Shown here one piece after another: positions 8,227 through 17,629 of a stretch of 64,000 nucleotides of DNA. The notes beneath the pieces were generated by a model. That model was not told the DNA's origin, did not search any database, and saw only the letters and a list, made by a program, of their open reading frames with translations. Made by a program: the position numbers and the translations under genes. The stretch's first letter is position 1, and every line of letters starts with the position of its first letter. This DNA comes from Streptomyces sp. WP-1. GTDB taxonomy: Bacteria > Actinomycetota > Actinomycetes > Streptomycetales > Streptomycetaceae. The stretch covers positions 5,332,001 through 5,396,000 of the forward strand of contig NZ_CP123923.1 of NCBI RefSeq assembly GCF_030450125.1, given 5' to 3'.

Positions 8227-8332
8227 CTGTGCGCGCGGACCTGCCCAGGTGCGCGCATCCCCGGCCGTATGCCCGTGCTCGGCGGCCCCGGTGGTGCACA
8301 CTGGCCAGACCCAGCACACCAGGGAGCGCACC

Positions 8333-9475
8333 GTGACCTCGTCGCACACCCTCATCGGAGAGGAACCCGAGCACCTCACCCGGGCGGGCCACCGCCAGGC
8401 CCAGGTCGATCCGCTCGCCGCGCGGCGCGCCCCCGGGGACCCGCCCTGGGACGTCTATCTCACGGGCACCGTCTTCCTCGACATCATCTTCACCGGCCTG
8501 GACTCGGCGCCCGTGCGCGGCACCGAGTCCTGGGCGCGCGGCATGGGCTCCAGCCCCGGCGGGGTCGCCAACATGGCCAGCGCGCTGGCCCGGCTCGGGC
8601 TGCGGACCTCGCTCGCGGCGGCCTTCGGGGACGACCACTACGGGGAGTACTGCTGGGACGCCCTCGAACAGGGCGAGGGCATCGACCTCACACCGTCGCG
8701 CACGGTCCCCGGCTGGCACTCGCCGGTGACCGTGTCCATGGCGTACGAGGGCGAGCGCACCATGGTCTCGCACGGCCACGAGCCGCCGCCGGAGGAGCCG
8801 GCCCCCGACTGCCCGCCCCGCGCCCGCGCCGCCGTCGCCTCCCTCACCCCGGGCCGCCGCGCCCCCTGGATCGCCCAGGCCGCGCGCGGCGGGACCCGGA
8901 TCTTCGCCGACGTCGGCTGGGACGAGACCGGCGCCTGGGACCTCGCGGGCCTCTCCGACCTCGAACACTGCGAGGCGTTCCTGCCCAACGCCGAGGAGGC
9001 CAAGCGGTACACCGGTGCCGACTGCCCCCGGCTGGCCGCGCACGCGCTCACCGAGTACGTGCCGGTGGCGGTGGTGACGCTGGGCTCGGAGGGCGCGTAC
9101 GCGGTGGACCGCCGTACCGGCGAGGCCGCGGAGGTCCCGGCGATCGCGGTGGAGGCGCTGGACCCCACGGGCGCGGGGGACGTCTTCGTCGCCGGGTTCG
9201 TGACCGGGTCCCTGGCGGGCTGGCCGCTGGCCGACCGGCTGGCGTTCGCGGGGCTCACGGCCGCGCTGTCCGTGCAGGAGTTCGGCGGCTCCCTGTCGGC
9301 GCCCGGCTGGTCGGAGATCGGCGCCTGGTGGCGGCGGGTCCAGTCCGTGCCCGCCCAGGACCCCATGGCGCTCCAGCGGTACGCCTTCCTCGACCGGCTG
9401 GTCCCGGAGGAGCTGGACCGCCCCTGGCCGCTGCGCCGGGCCGTGCCCACGATCGGCTTCCGGGGCCCCGGCTGA
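8333..9475 (+). CDS. PfkB-family carbohydrate kinase
   Basis: Ribokinase-fold sugar kinase of 380 residues. The N-terminal DVYLTGTVFLDIIFTGL strand, the GSSPGGVANMASALARLG substrate motif (about residue 82) and the C-terminal DPTGAGDVFVAGF motif with the catalytic Asp and anion hole are all present. An extra 35 residues precede the first strand. The GTG at 8333 is preceded by AGGGAG; the frame stays open upstream across the tRNA, which rules out the longer version. The phosphorylated sugar or nucleoside cannot be identified. Weakly hydrophilic Pro-rich insertion at about residues 150-165 varies in the family. Neighbours give no pathway hint. Confidence 0.85.
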   Translation: MTSSHTLIGEEPEHLTRAGHRQAQVDPLAARRAPGDPPWDVYLTGTVFLDIIFTGLDSAPVRGTESWARGMGSSPGGVANMASALARLGLRTSLAAAFGDDHYGEYCWDALEQGEGIDLTPSRTVPGWHSPVTVSMAYEGERTMVSHGHEPPPEEPAPDCPPRARAAVASLTPGRRAPWIAQAARGGTRIFADVGWDETGAWDLAGLSDLEHCEAFLPNAEEAKRYTGADCPRLAAHALTEYVPVAVVTLGSEGAYAVDRRTGEAAEVPAIAVEALDPTGAGDVFVAGFVTGSLAGWPLADRLAFAGLTAALSVQEFGGSLSAPGWSEIGAWWRRVQSVPAQDPMALQRYAFLDRLVPEELDRPWPLRRAVPTIGFRGPG

Positions 9476-9609
9476 CGGGCGGGCACCCCCCGACCGGCGG
9501 AAAAGTCCTACAGGCTTCTGAACCGTCCGGCGTACCCTGGACACCGACGAGGCCGCCCTAGGTTGTGCGGTCGCGAGGAGGAGGAAGCACCAGGCCTTCG
9601 CGCCGGCCC

Positions 9610-10686
9610 ATGACACAGACACCCACAGCTCACACCCCCACGCAGGAGCAGGCGAGAGCACAGCTCACCGTCCCCGCCCAGCACCCCATGGTGACCGTTC
9701 TGGGTTCCGGCGACTCCCTCCTGCGCGTGATCGAGAGGGCCTTCCCGGCGGCCGACATCCATGTCCGGGGCAATGAGATCAGCGCGGTCGGCGATCCCGC
9801 CGACGTCGCCCTGATCTCACGCGTGTTCGACGAGATGATGCTGGTGCTGCGCACCGGGCAGCCGATGACGGAGGACGCAGTGGAGCGCTCGATCGCCATG
9901 CTCAAGGCGAGCGACAACGGTACGAGCGAAGGCTCGGAGACCCCGGCCGAGGTGCTGACGCAGAACATCCTGTCCTCGCGCGGCCGCACCATCCGCCCCA
10001 AGACCCTCAACCAGAAGCGCTATGTCGACGCCATCGACAAGCACACGATCGTCTTCGGCATCGGCCCCGCCGGTACCGGCAAGACCTACCTGGCCATGGC
10101 CAAGGCCGTCCAGGCCCTCCAGTCCAAGCAGGTCAACCGGATCATCCTGACCCGCCCCGCGGTCGAGGCCGGCGAGCGGCTGGGCTTCCTGCCCGGCACG
10201 CTCTACGAGAAGATCGACCCCTACCTGCGCCCGCTGTACGACGCGCTGCACGACATGCTCGACCCGGACTCCATCCCCAAGCTGATGGCCGCCGGGACGA
10301 TCGAGGTCGCGCCGCTGGCGTACATGCGCGGGCGCACGCTCAACGACGCCTTCATCATCCTGGACGAGGCCCAGAACACGAGCCCCGAGCAGATGAAGAT
10401 GTTCCTCACCCGCCTCGGTTTCGACTCGAAGATCGTGATCACGGGCGATGTGACGCAGGTCGATCTGCCGGGCGGCGCCAAGTCGGGTCTGCGCCAGGTC
10501 CAGGAGATCCTGGAGGGCGTCGAGGACGTGCACTTCTCCCGGCTGACGTCCCACGATGTCGTACGGCACAAGCTGGTGGGCCGTATTGTCGACGCGTACG
10601 AGAAGTACGACAGCAAGAACGGCACGGAGAACGGCTCCCACACGGGCCGTGGCAGGACCGGCGCCAAGGGCACCAAGGGGAAGTAG
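9610..10686 (+). CDS. phoH: PhoH-family ATPase
   Basis: P-loop ATPase of the PhoH/YbeZ type, thought to act with YbeY in RNA metabolism; YbeZ is helicase-like. The 358-residue protein has an N-terminal KH-like part ([19 protein letters not shown]), Walker A GPAGTGKT at about residue 155 and Walker [10 protein letters not shown] at about residue 252. The ATG at 9610 gives the conserved [10 protein letters not shown] start; a GTG at 9565 closer to a GAGGAGGAGG is a possible alternative. ybeY follows after 12 bases and corC after that, the conserved PhoH-YbeY-CorC arrangement. The low-complexity tail is rich in Gly, Lys and Thr. Confidence 0.93.
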   Translation: MTQTPTAHTPTQEQARAQLTVPAQHPMVTVLGSGDSLLRVIERAFPAADIHVRGNEISAVGDPADVALISRVFDEMMLVLRTGQPMTEDAVERSIAMLKASDNGTSEGSETPAEVLTQNILSSRGRTIRPKTLNQKRYVDAIDKHTIVFGIGPAGTGKTYLAMAKAVQALQSKQVNRIILTRPAVEAGERLGFLPGTLYEKIDPYLRPLYDALHDMLDPDSIPKLMAAGTIEVAPLAYMRGRTLNDAFIILDEAQNTSPEQMKMFLTRLGFDSKIVITGDVTQVDLPGGAKSGLRQVQEILEGVEDVHFSRLTSHDVVRHKLVGRIVDAYEKYDSKNGTENGSHTGRGRTGAKGTKGK

Positions 10687-10698
10687 ACCGGCACGAGC

Positions 10699-11196
10699 AT
10701 GTCGATCGACGTCAACAACGAATCCGGCACCGAGGTCGACGAGCAGGCGATCCTCGACATCGCCCGCTACGCGCTCGCGCGGATGCGCATCCACCCGCTC
10801 TCCGAGCTCTCGGTGATCGTCGTGGACGAAGCCGCCATGGAGCAGCTGCACATCCAGTGGATGGATCTGCCCGGGCCCACCGATGTCATGTCCTTCCCGA
10901 TGGACGAGCTGCGTCCACCGGGCAAGGACGACGAGGAGCCCCCGCAGGGGCTGCTCGGCGACATCGTGCTGTGCCCGGAGGTCGCGACCAGGCAGGGGGC
11001 CGAGGCCCCGACGCAGCACTCCATGGACGAGGAGCTCCAGCTGCTCACCGTCCACGGTGTGCTGCACCTGCTCGGCTACGACCACGAGGAGCCGGACGAG
11101 AAGGCCGAGATGTTCGGGCTGCAGGCCGCCATCGTGGACGGCTGGCGGGCCGAGCACGGGCTGACCGGCCCGTCTCCGGCGCCGACCGTCTCGTAA
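10699..11196 (+). CDS. ybeY: Endoribonuclease YbeY (rRNA maturation factor)
   Basis: Single-strand endoribonuclease needed for 16S rRNA 3'-end processing and ribosome quality control. The 165-residue protein contains the diagnostic zinc motif H-x3-H-x5-H as [11 protein letters not shown] (about residues 117-127) and the [11 protein letters not shown] substrate segment near residue 55. It lies 12 bases after phoH and 8 bases before corC on the same strand, the standard functional cluster. Confidence 0.95.
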   Translation: MSIDVNNESGTEVDEQAILDIARYALARMRIHPLSELSVIVVDEAAMEQLHIQWMDLPGPTDVMSFPMDELRPPGKDDEEPPQGLLGDIVLCPEVATRQGAEAPTQHSMDEELQLLTVHGVLHLLGYDHEEPDEKAEMFGLQAAIVDGWRAEHGLTGPSPAPTVS

Positions 11197-11204
11197 GCGG
11201 CCGG

Positions 11205-12491
11205 ATGTCCCCGCAGATCGTGATCGGCGCGATCGCGCTGGTCGTCGTCGCCTGGCTCGCCGCCTGCGCGGAGGCGGGCCTCGCCCGCGTCTCCAGCTTC
11301 CGGGCCGAGGAGGCCGTGAAGTCCGGGCGGCGCGGCGGCGAGAAGCTGGCGCAGATCGCCGCCGACCCCACCCGCTACCTCAATGTGGCCCTGCTGGTCC
11401 GCGTCGCCTGCGAGATGGCGGCCGCGGCCCTGGTCACCTATGCCTGCCTGGAGGCGTTCTCGGCCACCTGGCAGGCCCTGCTGGTCGCCATCGCCGTGAT
11501 GGTCCTGGTGTCGTACGTCGCCGTCGGGGTCTCCCCGCGCACCATCGGCCGCCAGCACCCGCTGAACACCGCGACCGTGGCCGCCTACGTCCTGGTGCCG
11601 CTGGCCCGGGTGATGGGCCCGATCCCCTCGCTGCTGATCCTCATCGGCAACGCGCTCACCCCCGGCAAGGGCTTCCGGCGCGGCCCCTTCGCCTCCGAGG
11701 CGGAGCTGCGCGCGCTGGTCGACCTCGCCGAGAAGGAGTCGCTGATCGAGGACGAGGAGCGCCGGATGGTGCACTCCGTCTTCGAACTGGGCGACACCCT
11801 GGTGCGCGAGGTCATGGTGCCGCGCACCGACCTGGTCACCATCGAGCGCTTCAAGACCATCCGGCAGGCCCTCACCCTCGCCCTGCGCTCCGGGTTCTCC
11901 CGGATACCGGTCACCGGGGAGAGCGAGGACGACATCGTCGGGATCGTCTACCTCAAGGACCTGGTCCGCAAGACGCACATCAGCCGGGACGCGGAGAGCG
12001 ACCTGGTCTCCACCGCGATGCGCCCGGCGGTCTTCGTGCCCGACACCAAGAACGCGGGCGACCTGCTGCGCGAGATGCAGAAGGAGCGCAACCACGTCGC
12101 CGTCGTCATCGACGAGTACGGCGGCACCGCGGGCATCGTCACCATCGAGGACATCCTGGAGGAGATCGTCGGCGAGATCACCGACGAGTACGACCGGGAA
12201 CTGCCGCCCGTGGTGGACCTCGGCGAGGGCCGCTTCCGGGTCACCGCCCGCCTGGACATCACCGACCTGGGCGAGCTGTACGGCCTGGAGGAGTACGACG
12301 ACGAGGACGTGGAGACCGTCGGCGGACTGCTCGCCAAGGCGCTCGGCCGGGTCCCCATCGCGGGCGCGTCCGCCGAGGTCGAACTCCCCGACGAGCGGCG
12401 GCTGAAGCTCACCGCGGAGTCCTCCGCCGGCCGCCGGAACAAGATCGTCACCGTGCTGGTGGAGCCCGCCGAGGAGACGAAGGCCGAGTGA
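11205..12491 (+). CDS. Hemolysin/CorC-family membrane protein with CBS domains
   Basis: A 428-residue member of the CNNM/CorC family, linked to Mg2+ or Co2+ efflux. Three to four hydrophobic segments form the DUF21 domain (about residues 1-150: [54 protein letters not shown]). Two CBS domains follow (about residues 190-320, with VMVPRTDLV and [17 protein letters not shown]), then the C-terminal CorC/HlyC transporter-associated domain ([17 protein letters not shown]). The ATG at 11205 is 8 bases after ybeY. The stop overlaps the next gene (GTGA). The transported ion is inferred from the family only. Confidence 0.92.
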   Translation: MSPQIVIGAIALVVVAWLAACAEAGLARVSSFRAEEAVKSGRRGGEKLAQIAADPTRYLNVALLVRVACEMAAAALVTYACLEAFSATWQALLVAIAVMVLVSYVAVGVSPRTIGRQHPLNTATVAAYVLVPLARVMGPIPSLLILIGNALTPGKGFRRGPFASEAELRALVDLAEKESLIEDEERRMVHSVFELGDTLVREVMVPRTDLVTIERFKTIRQALTLALRSGFSRIPVTGESEDDIVGIVYLKDLVRKTHISRDAESDLVSTAMRPAVFVPDTKNAGDLLREMQKERNHVAVVIDEYGGTAGIVTIEDILEEIVGEITDEYDRELPPVVDLGEGRFRVTARLDITDLGELYGLEEYDDEDVETVGGLLAKALGRVPIAGASAEVELPDERRLKLTAESSAGRRNKIVTVLVEPAEETKAE

Positions 12492-12847
12492 GACCCGAGG
12501 AGCTGCGCGCCTTCTGCCTGTCCTTCAACGCGGCCGTGGAGGACTTCCCGTTCAGTCCGGAGACCTCGGTCTTCAAGGTGCTGGGCAAGCTGTTCGCCCT
12601 GACGAACCTGGACGCGCGGCCCCTGACGGTCAACCTCAAGTGCGACCCGGAGGACGCGGTACGGCTGCGCGCCGACCACGAGGGTCTGATCGTCCCCGGC
12701 TGGCACATGAACAAGCGGCACTGGAACACCGTCACCGTCGACGGCGGCCTGCCGGACCCGCTGCTGCGCGAGCTGATCGAGGACTCGTACGACCTCGTCG
12801 TCGCGGCTCTGCCGAGGGCGGAGCGGCTGCGGCTGGACCGGCCGTAA
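12488..12847 (+). CDS. MmcQ/YjbR-family protein
   Basis: A 119-residue protein with the CyaY-like fold of the MmcQ/YjbR family. Features are [19 protein letters not shown] near the start, the [13 protein letters not shown] strand, the [13 protein letters not shown] strand with conserved Trp/His, and [14 protein letters not shown] at the end. Some members bind DNA, but the cellular role is not established. The GTG start overlaps the corC stop, showing tight coupling. Confidence 0.9.
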   Translation: MRPEELRAFCLSFNAAVEDFPFSPETSVFKVLGKLFALTNLDARPLTVNLKCDPEDAVRLRADHEGLIVPGWHMNKRHWNTVTVDGGLPDPLLRELIEDSYDLVVAALPRAERLRLDRP

Positions 12848-12887
12848 TCGCGTTGCCCGGGGCCCGGGGGATTCGAGAGCATCCCGT

Positions 12888-13907
12888 ATGACCATGCGAT
12901 ACCCGCGCCCCCTGCGCCCCGGTGACCGTGTCGGTGTGACCTCCCCCTCCTCGGGCGTGGCCGGGCCGCTCCGGGGCCGCCTCGATGTCGCGATCAGGGA
13001 GGTCGAGAGGCGCGGCTACGAGGTGGTCGTCGGCCGGTGCATGGACGGCACCACCCACATCAGCGCTCCGGCCGCCGACCGCGCCGCCGAGCTGACGCAG
13101 ATGCTGACCGACCCCGCCGTCCGGGCCGTGGTGCCCCCGTGGGGCGGCGAGACGGCCATCGACCTGATGTCCCACCTGGACTTCGAGGCGATCGGCCGGG
13201 CCGAACCCACCTGGCTCGTCGGCTACTCGGACATGTCGACCGTGCTCGCCCCGCTGACCCTGCTGACCGGGGTGGCGACCGTGCACGGCAACAACCTCAT
13301 GGACACCCCGTACCGGGTGCCCGAGGGGCTGGTGTCCTGGCTGGACATCGTGGCCGCGCCCCAGGGCGAGCCGTTCGCCCAGACTCCGCCCGGCCGGCAC
13401 CGCACCGGCGGCCGGGACGACTGGATCCGCGACCCGGGGACCGACGAGTTCACCCTGGACGGCGCGGGCGGCTGGCGGCGGCTCGACGGCGACGGGGACG
13501 TGGACGTCGAGGGGCGGCTGATCGGCGGCTGCGTCGAGACCGTCGCCCCGCTCGCCGGGAGCCGCTACCTCGACACCACCCGGTTCGCGGCCGGTGAACC
13601 GCTGCTCGTCCACGTCGAGGCGTGCGAGGACGACGCGCTCGTCATCGCACGCCATCTGCACGGCATGCGCCTGGCCGGATTCTTCGACCGGGCCGCCGCC
13701 GTCCTCGTCGGCCGCACCCACGCCCCCGACGCGCCCACCCTCACCCAGGACGCGGCCGTCCTCGACGCCCTCGGGCCGCTGGGCGTGCCGGTCCTCGCCG
13801 ACGTCGAGTGCGGGCATGTGGCGCCGTACCTCCCGCTGGTCGACGGCGCGCGCGGCCGTGTGGTGCACACGGCCGCGCGGAGCGAGATCATCCAGACCCT
13901 GGACTGA
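12888..13907 (+). CDS. S66-family LD-carboxypeptidase / MccF-like peptidase
   Basis: A 339-residue serine peptidase of the S66 family, which includes muramoyltetrapeptide LD-carboxypeptidases (peptidoglycan recycling) and MccF microcin C7 immunity proteins. The Ser-Glu-His triad is visible: WLVGYSDMS contains the nucleophile near residue 113, [14 protein letters not shown] and EACEDDA surround the Glu, and [11 protein letters not shown] near residue 310 carries the His. The start is the first of two near-adjacent ATGs ([16 protein letters not shown]). A loop rich in charged residues near residues 170-200 is longer than in LdcA and closer to the MccF branch. It is convergent with the efflux gene downstream, 17 bases away. 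No signal peptide, so cytosolic. Confidence 0.88.
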   Translation: MTMRYPRPLRPGDRVGVTSPSSGVAGPLRGRLDVAIREVERRGYEVVVGRCMDGTTHISAPAADRAAELTQMLTDPAVRAVVPPWGGETAIDLMSHLDFEAIGRAEPTWLVGYSDMSTVLAPLTLLTGVATVHGNNLMDTPYRVPEGLVSWLDIVAAPQGEPFAQTPPGRHRTGGRDDWIRDPGTDEFTLDGAGGWRRLDGDGDVDVEGRLIGGCVETVAPLAGSRYLDTTRFAAGEPLLVHVEACEDDALVIARHLHGMRLAGFFDRAAAVLVGRTHAPDAPTLTQDAAVLDALGPLGVPVLADVECGHVAPYLPLVDGARGRVVHTAARSEIIQTLD

Positions 13908-13924
13908 GAGCCGGGGCTTGGAGT

Positions 13925-15376
13925 TCAGGCCCTGGAGCGGCGCAGGCCCAGCCCGATCAGGAGCGCTGCGCCGAGGACGATCGCCGTGTCCAGGGCGATC
14001 ACCGTGTGCACGCCGGTCAGCAGGTCGCCGGAGGTGGTGGCCAGCACGCCGAGCAGCGGGATGCCGACCGTGATGCCGACCTGCTGGGTGGACGTCACCA
14101 GGCCGGTGGCCAGGCCCTGTTCCTCGTCCGGGACACCGGAGGTGACCGTCACGCCGTACGAGATGATCGCGCCCAGGTGGCACATGCTGGCCAGCGCCAC
14201 CGCGGCCGCGGCCAGCCACGCCGACCAGGCATGGGTGTTCAGCAGGAGCAGCGTCGCGGTCAGCGCGCCCTGGCCGGTCAGCGAGGCGACCAGGGTGCGG
14301 CGGGCGCCGAGGCGGCCGATGACCTTCGGGGCGAGGGTGCCGGCGACCACGGACAGCAGGCCCTGGAAGCCGAAGACCAGCCCGGTCTCGAAGGCGGACA
14401 GGCCCAGGATCTCCTGGAGGTACAGGGTCAGCACGAAGACGATCGTGGACATCATCGAGAAGGTGACCAGACCGCCGATGTTGCCCCAGGCCACCGTGCG
14501 CCGGCGCAGCATCGGCAGCGACACCAGGGGCGCCGCCGAGCGGGCCTCCACCAGCACGAACGCGGTCAGCAGCACGAGACCCGCGACCAGGGCCACGAGG
14601 ACATCGGGGCGGCCGAAGCCGTGGTCGGCGGCGGTGGACAGGGCGTAGATCAGCGACAGCAGTCCGGTGGTGACGGTGATCGCGCCGGGCACGTCCAGAC
14701 GCGGGCGGTCCGGGATGGGGGTACCTCCCATGCCTTTAGGGCTATGGGGGAGCGACTCCGGCAGCAGGCCCGGCGCCAGCGGCAGCACGATCAGCGCGAA
14801 CAGGGTCAGCAGGGCCATCGTGGAGCGCCAGCCGAAGGTGTCGGTGAGGGTGCCGCCCGCGACCATGCCGATGGTGAAGCCCAGCGACAGCAGGGTGCCG
14901 GAGATGCCGAGGGCGCGGTCGCGGGCCGGCCCCTCCGGGAAGGTGGTGGTCAGCAGGGACATGCCGGTCGGCACGATCGCCGCCGCGCCGAGCCCCTGGA
15001 GGGCGCGCCCGGTGAGGAACGAGGCCGGGTCCCAGGCCAGGGTGGACAGCAGCGAGGCCGCGCCGAACAGGGCGAGGCCGGTGAGGAAGAGTCTGCGGCG
15101 CCCGAAGAGGTCGCCGACGCGGCCGAACAGCAGCAGGAAGCCGCCGGAGGGCAGCGCGAACGCGGTGACGGCCCACTGGAGCGCGGACCGGCTCATGCCG
15201 AGGTCGCGGCCGAGGTCGGGCAGCGCCACGTTCAGCACGGAGAAGTCCAGCGCGACCATGAACTGGGCCGCGCACAGGACGAACAGGACCAGCTTGTCAC
15301 GCGTCGACAACCGGGGGATGCCGGGCGCCGCGGTGACCGCTGCGGGGGAGGTCTGGGTGGTGGTGTCGATCGCCAT
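13925..15376 (-). CDS. MFS drug-efflux transporter (DHA2, 14-TM type)
   Basis: A 483-residue proton-driven exporter. Hallmarks are the first helix ending DFSVLNVALPDLG, the GRVGDLFGRRRLF loop between helices 2 and 3, and the antiporter motif C region GFTIGMVAGGTLTD. About 14 hydrophobic segments can be counted. A 13-residue hydrophilic insert (PHSPKGMGGTPI plus flanks) in the central loop is encoded by a palindromic repeat, described separately. The gene is divergent from a MmyB-like regulator 107 bases away, which presumably controls it. Substrate unknown. Confidence 0.9.
   Translation of the reverse strand: MAIDTTTQTSPAAVTAAPGIPRLSTRDKLVLFVLCAAQFMVALDFSVLNVALPDLGRDLGMSRSALQWAVTAFALPSGGFLLLFGRVGDLFGRRRLFLTGLALFGAASLLSTLAWDPASFLTGRALQGLGAAAIVPTGMSLLTTTFPEGPARDRALGISGTLLSLGFTIGMVAGGTLTDTFGWRSTMALLTLFALIVLPLAPGLLPESLPHSPKGMGGTPIPDRPRLDVPGAITVTTGLLSLIYALSTAADHGFGRPDVLVALVAGLVLLTAFVLVEARSAAPLVSLPMLRRRTVAWGNIGGLVTFSMMSTIVFVLTLYLQEILGLSAFETGLVFGFQGLLSVVAGTLAPKVIGRLGARRTLVASLTGQGALTATLLLLNTHAWSAWLAAAAVALASMCHLGAIISYGVTVTSGVPDEEQGLATGLVTSTQQVGITVGIPLLGVLATTSGDLLTGVHTVIALDTAIVLGAALLIGLGLRRSRA
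14715..14753. repeat. 39-bp REP-like palindromic element inserted in frame in the efflux gene
   Basis: Imperfect hairpin with arms CTCCCATGCC and GGGCTATGGGGGAG around a TTTA loop, flanked by GGGGGTAC. Repeats of this pattern are dispersed in Streptomyces genomes. Here 39 bases equal 13 codons, so the efflux reading frame is kept. I found no second copy in the window. Confidence 0.55.
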
Positions 15377-15426
15377 GGAAAGAGCTTCGGGCGAACGGAA
15401 TACCGGTGGGGAGTCGGAACTTATGG

Positions 15427-15443
15427 TGGTGGTGGCACCACCA
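15427..15443. promoter_or_regulatory. Candidate operator, 8-1-8 perfect palindrome
   Basis: TGGTGGTG-G-CACCACCA lies between the divergent efflux (start 15376) and regulator (start 15484) genes, 41-51 bases from each start. Assignment to the regulator is inference from position and symmetry. Confidence 0.45.
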
Positions 15444-15483
15444 GACAGGCCACCGCACAGGACCGACGGGGGAGGGGCGGCAC

Positions 15484-16362
15484 GTGGCCGCTGCTGAGGC
15501 GACGCGCAGTCATCGGCGTGACGAACTGCGGGAGTTCCTGATGAGCCGGCGCGCCCGGGTCCGTCCCGAGGAGGCCGGACTGCCCGCGGGCGGCGGCAGG
15601 CGCCGTACGCCCGGACTGCGCCGCGAGGAGGTCGCCGTGCTCGCCGGGGTGGGCGCCTCCTGGTACCAGTGGCTGGAACAGGGGCGGGACATCTCCGTCT
15701 CCCCGCAGGTGCTGGACGCGGTCGCGCGGGTGCTGCGGCTCAGCGACGCCGAGCGCCGGCACCTGTATCTGCTGGCCGGACTGAACCCGCCGACGCCCCA
15801 AGTGGTGCCCGGCCGCAAGGACATGTGCGACGGGCTGCGGCGGCTGATCGACACCTGGATGCCGTACCCGGCGCACATCATGGACCTCTACTACAACTGC
15901 GTGCAGTACAACGACGCGGCCGCGATCGTGCTCGGCATGCGCCCCGGCATCACCCAGAACTGCCTGATCGACTTCTTCACCGACCCGCTGTACCGCGAGC
16001 GCAGCCACAGCTGGGAGCGCAACGCGCGCACGGTGGTGGCGCAGTTCCGGGCGGCCTGCGCGGCGCGCCCCGACGACGAGGGCTTCCGCGAGGTGCTGGC
16101 CGAGGTGAGCGCCGCCAGCGCGGAGTTCACGGCGCTGTGGGCCGAGCGGGACATCGAGGACCAGGGGCAGGTGCGCAAGGAGCTGTCGCATCCGCTGGCC
16201 GGGCTGCTGGTCGTGGAGTCGACGGTCCTGAAGGTACCCGCCCGCCCCGATCTGATGATCGTGCTGCACACCCCGCTGGACGAGGCGAACACCGCCGAGA
16301 AGCTGGAGTGGCTGGCCTCCCCGGAGGGCCGCCGGGGCGCGATGTACCCCGTGGCGGGATGA
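15484..16362 (+). CDS. XRE-family regulator with MmyB-like ligand-binding domain
   Basis: A 292-residue DNA-binding regulator. Residues about 8-85 form an XRE helix-turn-helix (RRRTPGLRREEVAVLAGVG then SWYQWLEQGRDISVS), and the rest is the MmyB-like domain, which has a PAS-like fold thought to bind small hydrophobic ligands (YPAHIMDLYYNCVQYND, RERSHSWERNARTVVAQFR). The GTG at 15484 follows a GGGGGAGGGG; an upstream open stretch lacks homology. It is divergent from the DHA2 pump. A similar regulator-pump pair occurs at 51.4-53.9 kb, where the protein is clearly homologous (shared TPGLRREEVA and VLDA.ARxLRL). Confidence 0.88.
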   Translation: MAAAEATRSHRRDELREFLMSRRARVRPEEAGLPAGGGRRRTPGLRREEVAVLAGVGASWYQWLEQGRDISVSPQVLDAVARVLRLSDAERRHLYLLAGLNPPTPQVVPGRKDMCDGLRRLIDTWMPYPAHIMDLYYNCVQYNDAAAIVLGMRPGITQNCLIDFFTDPLYRERSHSWERNARTVVAQFRAACAARPDDEGFREVLAEVSAASAEFTALWAERDIEDQGQVRKELSHPLAGLLVVESTVLKVPARPDLMIVLHTPLDEANTAEKLEWLASPEGRRGAMYPVAG

Positions 16363-16390
16363 GCGTCGTACCCCTTCGTATGCTCGGGGC

Positions 16391-16756
16391 ATGACCGAGA
16401 GCAGCGCGCTTGACCCCGAGGACCGCAAGATCGTGACCCTGGCCCGTTCCGCGCGGGCCCGCAACGCAGTGCCCGAGGGCGCGGCCGTACGGGACGACAC
16501 CGGGCGCACCTATGTCGCCGCCACGGTGGACCTGCCCTCGCTGAAGCTCAGCGCGCTGCGCACCGCCGTCGCCATGGCGGTGGCGTCCGGGGCCGCGTCA
16601 CTGGAGGCGGCGGCCGTGGTCGGCGACGCGGAGTCGGTACCGGCCGAGGACCTGGCCGCGGTGGCCGACCTCGGGGGCGCGGACACGCCGGTGCTGCTCG
16701 CGGGGGCGGACGGCACGGTCCGTACGACCGCCGCCGCGGGCCGCTCCGAGGGCTGA
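16391..16756 (+). CDS. Cytidine-deaminase-like protein lacking zinc motifs
   Basis: A 121-residue protein commonly annotated as cytidine deaminase in Streptomyces because of fold-level similarity (N-terminal helix LARSARARNAV, then EGAAVRDDTGRTYVAATVDLPSLKLSALRTAVAMAV). The zinc-binding HAE/CAE and PCxxC motifs of true deaminases are absent: there is no Cys or His in the protein. It is therefore unlikely to be a zinc deaminase. It lies in the conserved stretch before era, although here envelope genes intervene. A GAAA-loop hairpin follows. Confidence 0.7.
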   Translation: MTESSALDPEDRKIVTLARSARARNAVPEGAAVRDDTGRTYVAATVDLPSLKLSALRTAVAMAVASGAASLEAAAVVGDAESVPAEDLAAVADLGGADTPVLLAGADGTVRTTAAAGRSEG

Positions 16757-16781
16757 CCGCCCGCGGCGAGCCGGGGGGAAA

Positions 16782-16797
16782 CCGACCGAAAGGTCGG
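16782..16797 (+). terminator. Short hairpin with GAAA tetraloop
   Basis: CCGACC-GAAA-GGTCGG lies 26 bases after the deaminase-like stop. The 6-bp stem is short, so this is a modest terminator call. Confidence 0.5.
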
Positions 16798-16987
16798 CTG
16801 GAATTCGACCTTGCTGGGGCGCGGGGCGCGCGCGTCAATGAACGCGTACGTCCCGACGACCCGTCAGATCCGCACCGCCGTCCGGCGCGTCCGCACCCGC
16901 CCGGCCGGCCTGCCGCTCGTCGGCGCACCTTCCGATCACCCCACCCGGCACGTCCGGCGTGCCCAGCAGGAAGGAAAGCGGATCCCC

Positions 16988-17461
16988 ATGAGAGCCAAGC
17001 GCACGGCAACCGGTGCGGCCCTGGCGGCCGGGGCCCTCGCGGTCACCGGTCTCGCCCTCGCACCCTCCGCGTCCGCCGTCACTCCCCAGACGGCGACCAT
17101 CACCGCGAGCTGCGGCATCTTCGGCGGCGGCACGGCCACGCTCACCGCCACCCAGAGCGGCACCTCGGCCACCCTGAGCCTCACCTCCACCGCGATCACC
17201 GCCCCGGTCACGGTGGCCGCGGACTCGATCACCTCCACGCTCACCATGGCCAGGGCGGGCGGCGGCAGTGTCGTGTTCAGCGGCACGAAGAACCCGGTCA
17301 TGAACCCGGGCGCCCCGGTCAGCGTCGGCCCGCTCTCCGGGACCGTCGCCTCCGGGTACAGCCTGGACGCGTACGGCGGTTCGCTGAAGATGGTGATCTT
17401 CGGCGTCACCGTGACGTGCACCGCGAGCGGTCACCAGTCGCCGGGCCCGTTCGTGTTCTGA
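16988..17461 (+). CDS. Small secreted protein of a putative WxL-type envelope cluster
   Basis: I know no characterised family. The 157-residue product has a clear Sec signal: MRAKRTATGAALAAG... ending in ASA-VTP near residue 31. The mature 125 residues are rich in Thr, Ser, Gly and Ala with alternating hydrophobic residues, implying a beta-sandwich. Two cysteines flank the domain (TASCGIF near residue 40 and TVTCTASG near residue 148), suggesting one disulfide. The ATG was chosen over an upstream alternative because AGGAAAG precedes it and the signal peptide begins there. It is the first of three envelope genes on this strand, ahead of the WxL-like protein and the DUF916 protein. Confidence 0.75.
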   Translation: MRAKRTATGAALAAGALAVTGLALAPSASAVTPQTATITASCGIFGGGTATLTATQSGTSATLSLTSTAITAPVTVAADSITSTLTMARAGGGSVVFSGTKNPVMNPGAPVSVGPLSGTVASGYSLDAYGGSLKMVIFGVTVTCTASGHQSPGPFVF

Positions 17462-17499
17462 GCCCGCCCCCGCCGACCGGCCCGTTCCGGTCCGCCCCC

Positions 17500-17543
17500 G
17501 GATGCCGCGGGAACTGACGAGCCGTCAGGATTCTGCGGCATCC
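17500..17543 (+). terminator. Composite hairpin terminator after the small secreted protein
   Basis: Outer arms GGATGCCGC / GCGGCATCC (17500-17508, 17535-17543) enclose an inner CTGACG-AGC-CGTCAG hairpin. TTCTT follows the outer arm. It probably attenuates or ends transcription before the next two genes. Confidence 0.65.
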
Positions 17544-17629
17544 TTCTTGACTTCTCGTCCCGCCGCCCCGCCAATGCCCCCTGTCGGGGCGCCCGTTCGG
17601 CCGCGCCCACCACCCTCAGGAGGGGCCCC

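Noticed and set aside
9480..9600. ECF-sigma promoter before phoH (GGAAAA ... CGTCC)
   Set aside because: Spacing and hexamers do not match a known Streptomyces ECF consensus well enough.
6977..9661. Very long minus-strand open frame opposite rnz, the deaminase and the kinase genes
   Set aside because: High G+C removes stop codons from the antisense frame; the text is compositionally biased, has no family match and opposes well-supported genes and a tRNA.
13622..15541. 639-codon plus-strand frame over the efflux gene
   Set aside because: Antisense shadow rich in Gln, Arg, Gly and His; the opposite strand carries a clear MFS transporter.
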